DNA of 64,000 bases from Pseudoscleropodium purum (lineage: Eukaryota > Streptophyta > Bryopsida > Hypnales > Brachytheciaceae): positions 17,577,410-17,641,409 of the forward strand of contig OZ017802.1 of assembly GCA_963969395.1 (NCBI GenBank), in the 5' to 3' direction. Shown piece after piece: positions 47,844 through 59,461 of the stretch (position 1 is the first letter of the stretch; each line of letters opens with the position of its first letter). The notes beneath the pieces are model-generated. The model ran no database searches and was not told the DNA's origin. It saw nothing but the letters and a program-made list of their open reading frames with translations. Made by a program: the position numbers and the translations under genes.

Positions 47844-48458
47844 CATGGTTGTCATAGTGGACGGACGTCCGGTTCACCCGTCCGTTAGAGGTCCCGCCTG
47901 TCCGATACAGTCAACACATAGTTGACTTTCTGATAACGAAAAAATAGGCCATGTGGATGCCATGTGGATTAAGGAACATGCTGGGCGCGGACGAGATCAT
48001 CAGTAGGGTTGATGAATCTCTACGTCTGCCCCAAAATAGTGTCCGGACGGCCGGTCGCAGCGTCCCTCCCGCTGTCGAAAGGCGGACGGGCGGGGCGGAC
48101 GGACAGGGCGGACAGCCTGAGGCGAACGCCCAAATCATGCGGACCAGATCAGTCCGCGTGTCGATCGGACGGCTGTAACCGAGCAAACGGCCATACCAGG
48201 GCGGACGGGTATCAGGGCGAACGGGGCGGACGGGGGGTCAGGTGGACATTTACGGTCCCGGCGGACGCTGTGTCTACCGGGACCGCGAATGTCAGCGAAT
48301 GCTGCGGACACAGCGTCCGCGTCCGGACGTCCTGTCAACCCTGATCGTTAGGGCGCGGACGAGATTCTTTTTTGGAATGAAAGTTACAAAATTAAAGCCA
48401 TCCGGACCGTCTGTCCGTCCGGTCCAATTACCCTAACTCGCCCGTTATGACAACCATG
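47844..48458. mobile_element. hAT-type MITE (CATGGTTGT family) with a nested MITE
   Basis: The ends are CATGGTTGTCATAGTGGACGG and, read inward from the right, CATGGTTGTCATAACGGGCG. The target duplication ATTTATTC is perfect (47836-47843 and 48459-48466). The sequence matches 15108-15374 in reverse orientation, except for a 339-bp insert at 48004-48342. Without the insert it would be about 270 bp, as at 15108. Confidence 0.9.
48004..48342 (+). mobile_element. Short hAT derivative (339 bp) nested in another MITE
   Basis: The left end is TAGGGTTGATGAATC, the right end CCTGTCAACCCTG, of the family of the 12-kb element and in the orientation of 36059. The flanking 8-mers ATCATCAG and ATCGTTAG match at 6 of 8. 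It lies in the middle of the CATGGTTGT-family MITE, so it is the younger insertion. Confidence 0.85.
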
Positions 48459-49215
48459 ATTTATTCTTTATAGAAAGAAGTGGATGTTGAGGGTAGCTTC
48501 CACAAAGAATGTGACCCCCATTGTTTTGATGAAATATGTTGCATTTGAATAATGTGAAGTACACTCAAGTATAACATAAAGCTTCAAGCTTAAACTTAAA
48601 TCAAGGAAAACAATAATTAGTATTATGCTTTCTGTCATTTAATCTTCAATCTTCTTTCAATCAAAAGATGGATTAGGAAAAGCTCCAATACTTTGGGAGG
48701 AAATTGAGATTGAATGTACAATGAAAAGTTGCAAAGTTTTAACTAATTTAATGAAATTTTAACCAATGCAATTGCAAAAGTTGGGTGAACTCATTACCAA
48801 CCTCCACATCTCTCTTAACTTTTAATGTTTGAATTAAATTTAATTAGTCTAAAATGATGGAACATATATACTTCACTAATTAGAAAATAAACTTACTAGT
48901 ACAAGGTCAAGCAAAATGTATCATTTAAACTAGAGATGGAATTCGAGGATATCGCCATTACATGAGCATAATTTCAGTGAATTAATATATTTGAGGAAGA
49001 CTTTTGTCTAGAACTGGAGAGAAATGAGAAGCCCATCTGGAAACGGAGCAGTTTGAGGCACACGTCTGAAATCGCAGATCTTTACAACAAGAATCTAGAA
49101 CTCGGCAATGTCGATCGGTACTCGAAATCAATGGAAACCCATTTCCGCACTCGAAAATCAGAATTAATATCACCACTTCAAATCACATTTGATGCCAATA
49201 GAACAAATATGTAGA
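48459..49215. other. Intergenic, 3' flank of the TIR-Hsp70 gene
   Basis: AT-rich; presumably holds the 3' UTR of the minus-strand gene ending at 49216. Nothing else is seen. Confidence 0.45.
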
Positions 49216-51754
49216 TTAAGATGTACTGCTCGTATCATTACACAAATCGTGCGCAAGCCTAACAGCACCTTGACATGTCGCAGAAACAACATTTAGCGGG
49301 CTAGTGATCTCTGGCACTTGACTTGAAAATCTTTGTCTGATCCTGTCCATAACATATGGTGACTTTGCCAACCAGTCTCCAACCAAAACAAGAGATCTGA
49401 CCCCACCCACTTCAGTATATGTCGTAGAAATGCAGCTCAGTAGTTCCTCAAGTACGGGATCAAACAGTGATTGACACTCAAGGTACGGAATTTCTAATTC
49501 CTCGCGTACTTCGCTGTCCCATTCGTTTCCAGGAACTCTCTTCTGCTTATTCCTTTCCAAAATATCAACCAGGCTCTTCGGAACATTAATTTCGATGGGT
49601 TCTCCAATACACGTCGAATCTCCAATCCGGAACTTAAAATCATCCCACTCGTTGAGCATGCCTTGATAACTAGTTGGATAGTCAGTCAGATACTCTTGTA
49701 AACTTGGTCCTATCTTGCGACGTAGTAGTAACACGAATTCAGTATCCGGAGATGAATGGCGAGTAAACAAACTTGATGACACTTCTTTCACTCTGTGAAT
49801 ATGGTTGCAGACAGAAACAACCTCCAGTACAACGACTTCAAAAAAGGATTCACCGATGCCCACTACCAAAAACTTCTCACCAACTTTCCGTTGCAGCTTA
49901 CTACTTTCAAGGCACTCAAAGGACGCCGCCTCAAGTTCCCCGACCATCCTGACTGGGTAGGGACTCCCCTCAGCCCCGTTGATTAAGCCCGCAGACTCCA
50001 TGCAAGTTTTCATTTTCTCTTGCGCAGCATTGTCCCAAGAAGACGGAACAGGTACACACCACTGGATCATCTTCATTGTCAAATCATCCCCATACTGTTT
50101 CTGCAGCACACGTAGAATAAATGCGCCGAACTCGTGTAAATAGTCAGTAATTGGTCTGTCCACCGGCAGGCTGTACGGGAATTTCAGTTTTTTTGTGGTT
50201 GATATTTGCGTGTCACGAACTTTAAGGTGGGGATTAAATCTTGTCACATAAATCCCAAAAAACTTCGCACATGATCTTTCAGCCACTCGCTCATCTCGTT
50301 CATACATGGAACGAGCAGGAATACCCCAAGACTCCACCTGATACGATTGGCCTCCATCTCTCGAAGAGTAGTAGATCCCTGTCACGGTTCTGCAGCTTAG
50401 GTTCATATAGCTATTACATGGATAATCGAAATAAACAAAAATATCTTCCGGATGTGCAATATGAGAATATGCAAACGAAGAAGACGTGCTACCAAAATCA
50501 AGGCCCACTGCCACACTGTAAGGCTCGCGAAGAGCTTCCTTCGCATCAGTCACCTCTCCAGCGACCCGGCTACTTCCAGACCCCAGCAGTGGGTTCACGA
50601 CCAGCACGGAGTCCATTCCTGAATTCTCACTAGAATCCTCTTCCAAGCCTGTAGCCTCACGAGGATCTACTTCCTGCAAGGACAATCAAGGAGGTTTACC
50701 AAATGAAATAATTGCAACTTAAAATTCATGATGAATGCCTCAGTAAGCACATACTTTGTTCATCCCATGTTTCAAGCTTCACCGCAGAAAGGCCAACGAG
50801 ATTGTGTAAAACACATCAAGCTACAAAAGCACAGCCAGAACAAAACAATTTCTAACAGAAACACAGTTTCCATTTAATTACAATATATTGTCAAGATAGT
50901 CACTTGACCCACGAAATATAACAATTTACAGAGGGTTAGTGATCCAGGTTGTACACTTCACACAAACCGCCCATTTCCGCATCCAACCGTAAGCATAGCA
51001 TAGAAATACCAGAGCCAAGTCCATGTCGGAATGTCAACCACAAATTCCAAGACTCCAAGAGCAAACGTGGCTTCCCAGGAGAGAGCAGCATTTGGAAAGG
51101 AAGAGTTCAAACAGTTGCTATCACCTCATACAGTGGCATCAGTTGATCTCCCACCTTGGATGGGCCAATGCCTCCGTTCAAATCATCAAGCTTGCGAGCG
51201 ATGACCCGTGCGACCTTCTTCATAAACACTTCTGGATCGTATCCATATTCATCTGGTATGTAAATTGGTCCGCGGGTATCCAAGAGTCGATCAACAGCTT
51301 CCTTCCAGACCGTTAGCTGGACTCGTCTGGGCCTACTCTTTCTCCTTTCACTCATCCTCTCATTCACTTCCCATTTCTGCCACATTCTCCGCCACTCCGA
51401 TTGCGTGCTCGAATCCTTCGCATCCTCTGGGCGGAGAGCAAGGAATACAGGAAGGAGGCACGGCAGGGAAGGAAATCGATTCGCGGCTTTTGCTGCTGTG
51501 TAACTCGCAGCCAACTCCATCATGGGCGGCCTGCTTAATGTGAAAAACTCCTCCGACACTATCGCAACGGCCAACTTACATGTCCCCGCATACTCCAAAA
51601 TGGATGTGCTGATCTGCTCACCATGTTGTATGGCATCTTGGTCAAAGAAAACACTGTAATGTCCGCATACTCGAGCCAACTCGGCGTTCAGGTGCTCCAC
51701 GAAGTCTTTCTGAGCGCCACTATGGCTCAAGAAAATATCGTAAGATCTAGACAT
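49216..51754 (-). CDS. TIR domain fused to an HSPA12/Hsp70-like ATPase domain (predicted)
   Basis: Exon 1, 51754-51125 (210 codons), is a TIR domain: SYDIFLSHSGAQKDF, BB-loop DQDAIQHGEQISTSI and SRPPMMELAA with Glu80 at the place of the NADase catalytic Glu. After GAG the donor GTGATA (51124) opens a 451-bp intron ending TCCTTGCAG at 50674. Exon 2, 50673-49216 (485 codons plus stop), continues in phase 0. It begins EVDPREATGLEEDSSENSG and contains an actin/Hsp70 ATPase fold: VGLDFGSTSSSFAYS (phosphate 1, residues about 266-280), GELEAASFE (about 455-463), a degenerate phosphate 2 VVGIGESFFEVVVLEV (about 479-494) and LVLVGDWLAKSPY (about 638-650, adenosine-like). This fits the HSPA12 branch, which lacks the usual substrate-binding domain. 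Total 695 residues. Exon 2 has no ATG at its start, which favours the spliced model. Reading through the intron adds VIATV and stops, giving a 215-residue TIR-only form. The alternative is two separate genes. Confidence 0.72.
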
Positions 51755-54000
51755 CGCTTCGGGAGTAGATCAACCCTGCATTGAATGAACCCGAACCAAG
51801 GCGATACAACTCTTTCAGCAACAAATGGTGATACTTGGTCGTGGCTGCAGACTGCGACCTGCACAAGCAAGGCACAAAGAAAAATCAGAAAATAGAGTCA
51901 GAAGCGACAATCAATACACGCCAATACAATCAATACACATTTTCACCCTGGAATCCACTGGAAGGATACGGGTCTATTCTTCTTGGACTTTTTGAACACA
52001 TTGCAAACATGAAGAAGATGAATTATAGAAGGAACTCTCAGCTTGATTGTCATTTGGTTCGTGTCTAACATAGAGGTCGTTCTAGTATTCTGTATTCAGT
52101 GAGCAGTTGCAGAATTAAAACAATAAGGGTCATAATGACGATCCTCCACATTAACGACCCTTCATAAACGGTCGTCAGGACGTCGACATCGTCGAAGTTT
52201 ACAGCATTAGCAAGCACTGGGTCATCAGCGGCAGAGCAGACGGAACATTTACTACGCTCAACGCTCCATACTAACCAGTCCTCTAAACTATGCGGGAGAG
52301 GTGAAGTTCAAGGCTCACACAACAACAGAACAGGAAACGTAGATAAAACATCGCATTACTAAGCCATGGAGATTTACGGTAAAGAATGATCTGGTTTGTG
52401 CCATGCGTGGTCCAGCATCTTCCCCCAAAGCACACCATGACAATTTGCTTACTAAAGTTATGGACTCAAAATTTGGTTAGGAGTCAATGCAAGTAGATAA
52501 GCAGTGAACTCGAGCCTACAGATTGGAGCATATGTAGACATATTTATCATATGTGAACACAATTTTCGGTAACTGATCGGTCCTACTTTCTCATGTTGAT
52601 ACCAAGTCAAGGAGAAGATCCTTGCAACTTGTAAGTGCAACGAGGGAGTCCTAGGGGCAAGAACAGACCATCAGACGGCACTGCAAGCATCCGGAGGGTT
52701 AGGGGCCCGGGAGTTTAGAAAGGAAGGGCAATAAGGCAATTGAACTCACAGTCTTCCTCGAAATGGTAGCGGTTGGCGAAAACTTGAATCAATTCCTGTC
52801 CTGATTTTCAACGAAAGTACTACCTGTGCATCAGAAACTTGACAATTGGAAAATTCCCAATTTAATGAATGTTCAATTTCGGAGTTGATGCAAACCTGGA
52901 CCCATGATCACGGCGTTCTCGTCCTCATGGCATGAGCAAGTGGTCACAGCATAGAAGCTCCCGACGCACCATTCGAGCACTATCAAATTCTCGCAACGCT
53001 GAATCCTTGCCCTTCCTCCAAAACCTGCAAGAGAAGAATCAAGGCGGGTTACAAAAATCAGAAACCAAAGACTAGAATCTCCATTCTCTCTCTAATCTCT
53101 ATCCATTCAACATAAACCCTAAGAGAACTACTTTTGCTCTCATTCCACCCACGGCATGTAAATCGTCAACGGTTGCGGCTAACAACGCAAAGACGCAAGC
53201 GGCACCATGTAAATACAAATTTCTACCGACTCTAAAAGCAAAGCTCTTCCCAAAAGACGCAATCGGCACTATGTAAATTAGTGTCAATTTCTACCGACTC
53301 TGAAAGCAAAGCTCATCCCACAACCTTAGACGTGATTCCACACACCAAAAGAATTCCCTCTTGCATCCTCAGAAATGCTCTCACAACTATCGCCTCGTGA
53401 ACGCATGTTCTGCAAACTACCGACACTCAAGTCAATTGCAACAGGATTCACAACCTTACCCCAATCCACCGCACTAAGTGCTAAACCATACCGGACTCTG
53501 TTTTACCAAGAAATGATAATCAATCAATCAGTCAATACTTCGAGTGATAAAATTTCATCAACATCAAGAGCTAGCGCCTGAATTTAACAGTGAGGAGATC
53601 GATCGACGTACCTACCGACGAATCTGTCGAGATGCCTTGTGGAACTCAATGGTCCGCTCGAGCTCCCGGACGGTCCAGAACATTTGACAGATCCCGATGA
53701 ACGCCACAAACGAGGCCAGCGTCGACAGGTAAAACGCACTCCACTCGTTGCAGTGCACGAGATTCGACTGGGACACGGCCGCAAGTAGCACCCCTGGAAG
53801 AAGACACTGTAGAACCCGATCAACTGCTACACTTCGGTGCACAGAAAAGCGCGATGTCGGTCTCTAATCGCTAAGGGCGCAAAGCTCGAATTGGGGATCG
53901 GATTTATTCATACCAAATCCGCCCGCACATGAAACTAGAGAAGCCAATCCGTCGGTCGGCACAACTGCAACGGAACAAGGATTGAAGCAGCAGCGCAGAG
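51755..54000 (-). repeat. Upstream flank of the TIR-Hsp70 gene, duplicated at 8625-10826
   Basis: Near-colinear with the flank of TIR copy A, with small indels (for example an extra TGATTGTCATTTGGTTCGTG near 52045). It probably holds the promoter and leader. A 3' splice-like TTCAATGCAG lies about 22 bp before the ATG, so a leader intron is possible. Homology ends near 54000. Confidence 0.65.
52880..53860 (-). pseudogene. Unrecognised two-exon fragment, hydrophobic, copy C
   Basis: Counterpart of 9760-10725. It reads LLAAVSQSNLVHCNEWSAF, YLSTLASFVAFIGICQMF, WTVRELERTIEFHKASRQIR up to a GTAGGT donor near 53614. A CTTGCAG acceptor at 53025 could continue FWRKGKDSALREFDSARMVR before a stop. A frame change upstream (near 53790) and stops make it doubtful as a working gene. 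The strong conservation of the hydrophobic frame in both copies is the main reason to list it. Confidence 0.3.
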
Positions 54001-56136
54001 CTACTAGTTTCGTAGTCAGCAGGGTTTTCCATTTCAATTATTTTGGGGCAATGTGAAAACGATCTTTAGAATCGGGTATTTTGTTGGACCCTGCCCCTTG
54101 GGATTGCGAGCATGTGCGCTGGCTCTCCGTCTACTGCTTCGGGGACCGCCTTAGTTAGTTCTTGGGTCAATGCAAAGTTTCACGGGTTTCACACTGCACT
54201 GATTTGTCCTAATAGTGGAAATGGATATTTTGTTAAAATGGTGGTACTCCACAAACTTGGCATTTTTTAGGTTAAAACCGTGTGATCTGAATTGTATATC
54301 CGTCCTAGATTTCAGACCGTATGTATTGAAATCTATGTTAGTCCTAGAAAATGAATGGGAAAATTTTGCTATTTAAAGTTTTTATCAAAATATTTGTTTG
54401 GGGATTGGTGTCTTCTGAAAAAATTAGTGTTACCATACGATAATGTGATTTTGGTAAATTAGTGTCACACACTACTAGGAGTTTAGGACAAATCGATGTG
54501 GCACAAAACTTTCTTCTTGAACATGTAAGTTAAGTACAAAATTATCATTATAATCCCAAAAATGTCACATGGAGATTCTTGCCTAGGATGACAACATTAA
54601 TTTTGAGGATGTATAACTTCATTGAGACATTAGAACTTTGTGTCAATTTGTAGTACACCTATATCACTAGCACAAGTTATAAATTATTCTAACATTCTCC
54701 AAATAAAGTATTGTAAATTGTGTTGGAATACCTTTTCATTTACCACTTCAATCTACCAGAAAGAAATTTTGCCATTTAATAGTAACCATGCATGCATAGT
54801 TGCCATTAGTGGCAATTAGATATGCATACACATTCAACCATCACGTTGGTTTTGTGGTGTCATATTGATGTTCCTAACTCTCAAGAATTGCTTCTTCTTT
54901 TTTTTATGCCATTTGCTTACTTTTGCCACAGCATTGATCTATGTAGATTGAAACTGGCATGGGGAATTGAGGAGTTCCTTCACAAAGTTGTCTCAAATTC
55001 ATTCCAACCTATCTAATATTTTCCAACAATGGTGAAGTACTAGTTCTGCCACTAATTTTTAGAGAGTAACAAATTGAAGTTGAAGAGAATTGCAAACCAA
55101 ACACCTTTCTTTTGAATGTCTACAATATAGAGCACTATAATTATTTTTATGTAGTAACATGTCAATTCTCAATAACAATATCACCTTCCAGTGACAACTT
55201 GAGCTTCTCACTGATCTGATTTGTATAAATTTTGGATTGAAAGGCACACGATTTTCTCGATGCAGCCTCTTAGTTCAATCCGAGCAAGACTCATCTTCAT
55301 TCACTCCGAATTATTAGTCGTAGGACGGTCGCTGTGCCGTTGCTATGAACTTGCATCACTAGAGTCTCTACTACTTTTGGATTCTTATTACATAGTATAC
55401 AAATGTCTTAATTATAACCATCGCCTGCTTTGTTTGATCAACCAAGGATTGATGAGAGTACTGCCGTCACTTGTTAAACCACTGAAAGTGTTCCTGATGT
55501 TTTCTGTGCTTTCTATGCAATGGATCATGTTGTCTATTTGGAAAGAGGTTCAATGAAGCGAACCTTACTTCATTGGACTTCAATTCACAGTCGCCATGTC
55601 AGGCGGACCTGCAGAAGTCTAGTGATCGAGTGCCCCTGTGTGAGCTAGCTCCGTCCGCTTCTACTTGTGACTGCTAGCTGAAGTGTGATGCGCACTGAAT
55701 TCGATCGAGTGCTATGTGGTGTGCAGAATTTGTTTGCAACGGTAGGCTAGGCAAGCTGCATGCAATCTGTACAGTACAGTACAGTTGAGCGGGGGTTGCG
55801 GTACATGTTCCTGCAGGAAGATCGATTCGCTAATCTGATCTACCCTGGATCAATCAGTAGCCGGGTTTCGATGCACGGTTGTAGAGACTAGCTACATAGC
55901 CGAGAAGTAGAAGAGATGCATGGTTTGGTGTGTCTAAAGAGGAATTGGGGGGAGGGGGAGATCGCTTTTGTTGTCATGAAGCCAGGGTGAGCGGGTCACG
56001 TGCATGACTTGTGTGTGATCAAATTCGGAATTTTTTGTTACTGTAAGTGTCTCGTGGTTGGTTTGAACATTAAATTTGGAGTTTCGATCTGCATGCTTGC
56101 TTTTCACGATGTACAGACTGATTGATGCTTGGCGTT
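54001..56136. other. Intergenic, nothing recognised
   Basis: Mixed-composition DNA. The 54010-55250 part is AT-rich; 55560-56000 is less so and has short frames without recognisable domains. No gene is supported. Confidence 0.4.
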
Positions 56137-56904
56137 GGAAATAGAGAAAGAGCTGCCAAGGACTTACTTCCTAAACCCTTAAACCCTCAATCCTCAAAGG
56201 TCAAACATTATAATCACCTTTGCTTCATAAGTGATGTTGTGTTTCCTTTTCTCATGAGATCTCTAACATGTCTAGTTTGAATTTGTATAGTTACAATTCT
56301 CTAAAAATTAATACAACTTATCAAAATATTGGCATTTTTCCTTCAGTTTAGAACGAATTCCTATAAGCTCAAAACAAGGCTTCAGCATTTAGAGGTTAAA
56401 GCATCAACTACAGTTGAAGTTGAGTTTTTCCTTTAGATCAGTAGTCTTTCTTGTAGCTTTTACTTTATGAATAATAGTTCCATGGATAACCCTAACACAT
56501 GGAAATCTTCAAGATTGAACTGTCAATGGTACAATTTAACTTTTAATTTTGAACTGTAGTGCAAGTGAACTTTTTCTTTGTATACCAATAGTGCTTGATG
56601 AGACTTTTTCTTTTTGAAGTGTAGTTCTATTGATAATTTTAATGCATCGATAATTTCAATGCAATTGACATAAAAGACTTTGGAACTCTGAGTTTCGTCT
56701 CACTTGCTTCTTTTGCCCAATTCACAATAATTTTTGAAACTTTACAAATTGTTTTCAACCTTCTTGAATGTGTACAATTTGCATGATGGATTCATTTATA
56801 AGTAGAGGAGATGTCATAGGTTTCCAATTCATAATGGTGTGGTTTTGGGAGTTTTTCCTAAAGTATTCATCAAGTTCAGATGTCATTAGGACCATGCATA
56901 ATGT

Positions 56905-57235
56905 TTTTAAGTGATCGATAGTACACCTGCACGCACAGATGGGACTGGAGTAGTCAAGGTCAAACCTGATCCCAATGAGGTTCTTGCAGTGAAGGGTGAA
57001 GCTGTTGGTCTCGATGAGGTTTCTGCAACAAAGGATAAAGTTGCCAAGAAGAAGCCTAAGGTACCTTTTAGTGTATGTGAAGATATGACTTTGTTCAAAG
57101 GTATCACATTGCATGGGAAGAATGCTTTTGAGTTTATCTAGAGGGCGTTTCCAATTATCCTTGGAAATTGTTCAGCAAGAGAATTCGAAGAATATGCAAT
57201 GACCACCGAGGAGGGTTCATCCTTAGGTGACAAGT
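56905..57235 (+). pseudogene. Coding-like fragment in left arm of the inverted repeat
   Basis: The reading is VKVKPDPNEVLAVKGEAVGL, DEVSATKDKVAKKKPKVPF, CEDMTLFKGITLHGKNAFEF, stop, then RAFPIILGN and EEGSSLGDK. The right arm at 57665-57423 on the minus strand encodes the matching SEDMTLLRGIIAHRKDAFEF and IQRAFLVILGNHSTRELKEH. Two diverged copies of one protein fragment are therefore present head to head. The family is unknown. Confidence 0.4.
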
Positions 57236-57422
57236 AGAAATTGTTGCAGTGACTTGAGTGTGGATTTTTTGTTGAAGAACTAGTGGCAAGTTCTTTTTTT
57301 AGAGTTCTATTTGTATTTTCAACTCAGCAAGAACTTGCAAATACTACATTGAAAATACAAATAGAACTCCAAAGGAAAAACTTGCGACTAGTTCTTCAAC
57401 ACAAAAATCCTCACTCAAGTCA

Positions 57423-57665
57423 CTACAACAATTTCCACTTGTTATCCAAGGGTGAACCCTCCTCACCAGTCATCACATGCTCTTTCAACTCTCTTGTTGA
57501 ATGATTCCCAAGGATAACTAGAAACGCCCTCTGGATAAACTCAAAAGCATCCTTCCTATGCGCTATGATACCTCTGAGCAAAGTCATATCTTCAGACACT
57601 AAAAGGTACCTTGGACTTCTTCTTGGCAGCTTTATCCTTTGTTGCAGAAACCTCATCAAGACCAA
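57423..57665 (-). pseudogene. Coding-like fragment in right arm of the inverted repeat
   Basis: Eighty codons, the mirror copy of 56905-57235: SEDMTLLRGIIAHRKDAFEF, VMTGEEGSPLDNKWKLL, stop. Unlike the left copy it has no stop after FEF, so it may be nearer to the parent sequence. Confidence 0.4.
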
Positions 57666-58115
57666 CAGTTTTATCCTTCATTGCAAGAACCTCATCGGGA
57701 TCAGGTTTCCCATTTGCACGTACAAGTGTACTATCAATCACTTAAAGTCATTGTACATGGCCCTAATGACATCTGAACCTAGTGAATACTTTAGGAGAAA
57801 CTCCCAAAACCACACCACAATGAATTGGAAACCTACAACATCTCTTCCACTCATAAATGAATCCATCATGCAAATTGTACACAAGAAGGTTGAAAACTAT
57901 TTGCAAAGTTTCAAAAATTGCTCTAAACTAAAGGAAATGCCAACCTTTTGATAAATTGTATTAATTTTTAGAGAATTGTTATAACCATACAAATTCAAAC
58001 TAGACATGTTAGAGATCTCATGGGAAAAGAAAACACAACAACATCACTTATGAAGCGATGGATTATAATGTTTGACCTTTGAGGGTTTAGTTTAGGGTTT
58101 AGGGTTTTAAGGGTT

Positions 58116-58475
58116 TTAGGAAATAGAGAAAGAGCTGCTAGGGAGCTTATCATATCCTTGTTTCGTATAGGGCAATGCCCGAGGAGGAGGGTGTTCTGCT
58201 TGGGGAATATCTGAAGTTTCCCGAATGATTTTGCACGAGGAATGGGGGAACCAGGGAGTTTCGCCTGAGAGAGAGAATAGATATATCAGTGGTACAACTT
58301 TCTCATGGACTGTTTGTAATCTATCAACCAGGAATGGCAATTCCGGGAACCAGAGATAATTTCCTTGCGCTGTGTCTCGAGGGTTCATTGGAGCCATCTT
58401 TGGAGCGGCCACACCAGCAGGTGGTGATGGCTCCCGGTCGAAATTAAAGCCTCGTCCCTGAGTTTTTAGGAACAA
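58116..58475 (-). other. Exon-like open frame, unrecognised
   Basis: After a possible acceptor (AAAAACTCAG) the minus strand reads GRGFNFDREPSPPAGVAAPK, NPRDTAQGNYLWFPELPFLV and continues to a stop at 58116. The composition resembles a plastid-targeted or secreted plant protein. A splice donor near GAAAGTTGTACC and a CTCTCTCTCAG acceptor inside are possible. No start codon, partner exons or family were identified. Confidence 0.25.
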
Positions 58476-59461
58476 AGTGAAACATAATCAATTCTGGGAC
58501 AGTGTCCTTTCAATCTTCATGCGCCGGACTATCTCGATTTCATCTACCAATCTTTAGTTATATTGCACTTGTCAACGGAGCGCGCGGAAGCTAGTTGCTG
58601 TGAAAACCAAATGTATTTATTCATGTTCACACTGAATCTTCCGTGCAGTATCATTGACGTTCTCCTCCACATTTAGGGTTTGCACTGATAATAACTAAAT
58701 GGGAAGAAGTTTTACTTGAAAAGTGAGCTTTTGCTATAGTGACAGCCTCGCATAGCGGGGCGGAGCTCCTTTGAGTACATAAGTGAAAAAGCTTTACAAA
58801 ATTGCAAGTGTGAGCAGAGTTTCCATTCAACACTGAAATTACTTGCTCAATCCTTTAGATTCCCCACAAGGATTGATTTCGTAGTCATTCCAAAACTTCC
58901 AAAACAGTGTACACGTTGCATATCTGATTAGAACCTATGCATAATCTGATCAGAGCCTGGAGGAACAATAAAAACAACACAATATGTGCAATATACCAAA
59001 CTAAAATATTACAGACGTTGTGAATATATATATAGATATATATACAGTAAAATTTGGAAGGCCACTGTCAAAACAGCAGGACATCCACAGGATAATTCTT
59101 GGCGTTCTTGGTGGAACCTGCAATTCTATATGCCTAAGAAATTCAGAACGTATTTAACCACCCAACTTGAAGTGCTTAAAAGGTCAAACAAAATTTGCAA
59201 CCTAATTAGATAATCTAATCTGCCAGCCAGGATATAATAAAGAAGAATTTGTAAAGCTACTGCTGAGTTCCCGGGCCAAATCCAGGCCATTGAATCAAAT
59301 AATGACGAATAATTCTTGGTTCTAGTGTCATTGTTTTCAGTTGAATCAGCGAATTTGATAAAATCTAGTAGTGAAGGGATAACTGCTTCGGTTGATTTTG
59401 GAAGGAGCAATATCCAGTCGTATAGCAATATCTTTACATGAAAAGAGTGCAAGCTGTGCAC
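58476..59461. other. 3' flank of NYC1 and intergenic DNA
   Basis: AT-rich with a short TATATATAGATATATATA run near 59026. It presumably includes the NYC1 3' UTR. No gene is supported. Confidence 0.45.

Larger units (their letters stand above)
56137..58145. repeat. Long inverted repeat with telomere-like ends and 20-bp direct flanks
   Basis: The arms mirror each other around a hairpin: 57271-57322 pairs with 57349-57400 and the loop is about 26 bp. The inner arms (about 56740-57322 and 57349-57925) and outer arms (about 56160-56345 and 57930-58118) match with substitutions. A further 395 bp (56345-56740) is present only in the left arm. The outer tips carry CCCTAAA/TTTAGGG words. The sequence GGAAATAGAGAAAGAGCTGC occurs at 56137-56156 and again, in the same orientation, at 58119-58138. 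Each arm contains related coding-like fragments. The outer arm sequence also resembles 11150-11280 and 30250-30370. It is probably a foldback element or an inverted duplication. Confidence 0.75.

Noticed and set aside
49795..50633. Plus-strand frames opposite the Hsp70-like exon
   Set aside because: They are shadows of the minus-strand coding exon.
50674..50685. Independent start for the Hsp70-like gene at 50685
   Set aside because: The start there would be TTG, and it overlaps a good TCCTTGCAG splice acceptor; the spliced model explains it better.
55221..55556. Open frame of 111 codons
   Set aside because: No recognisable motif, leader or splice signals; composition similar to its flanks.
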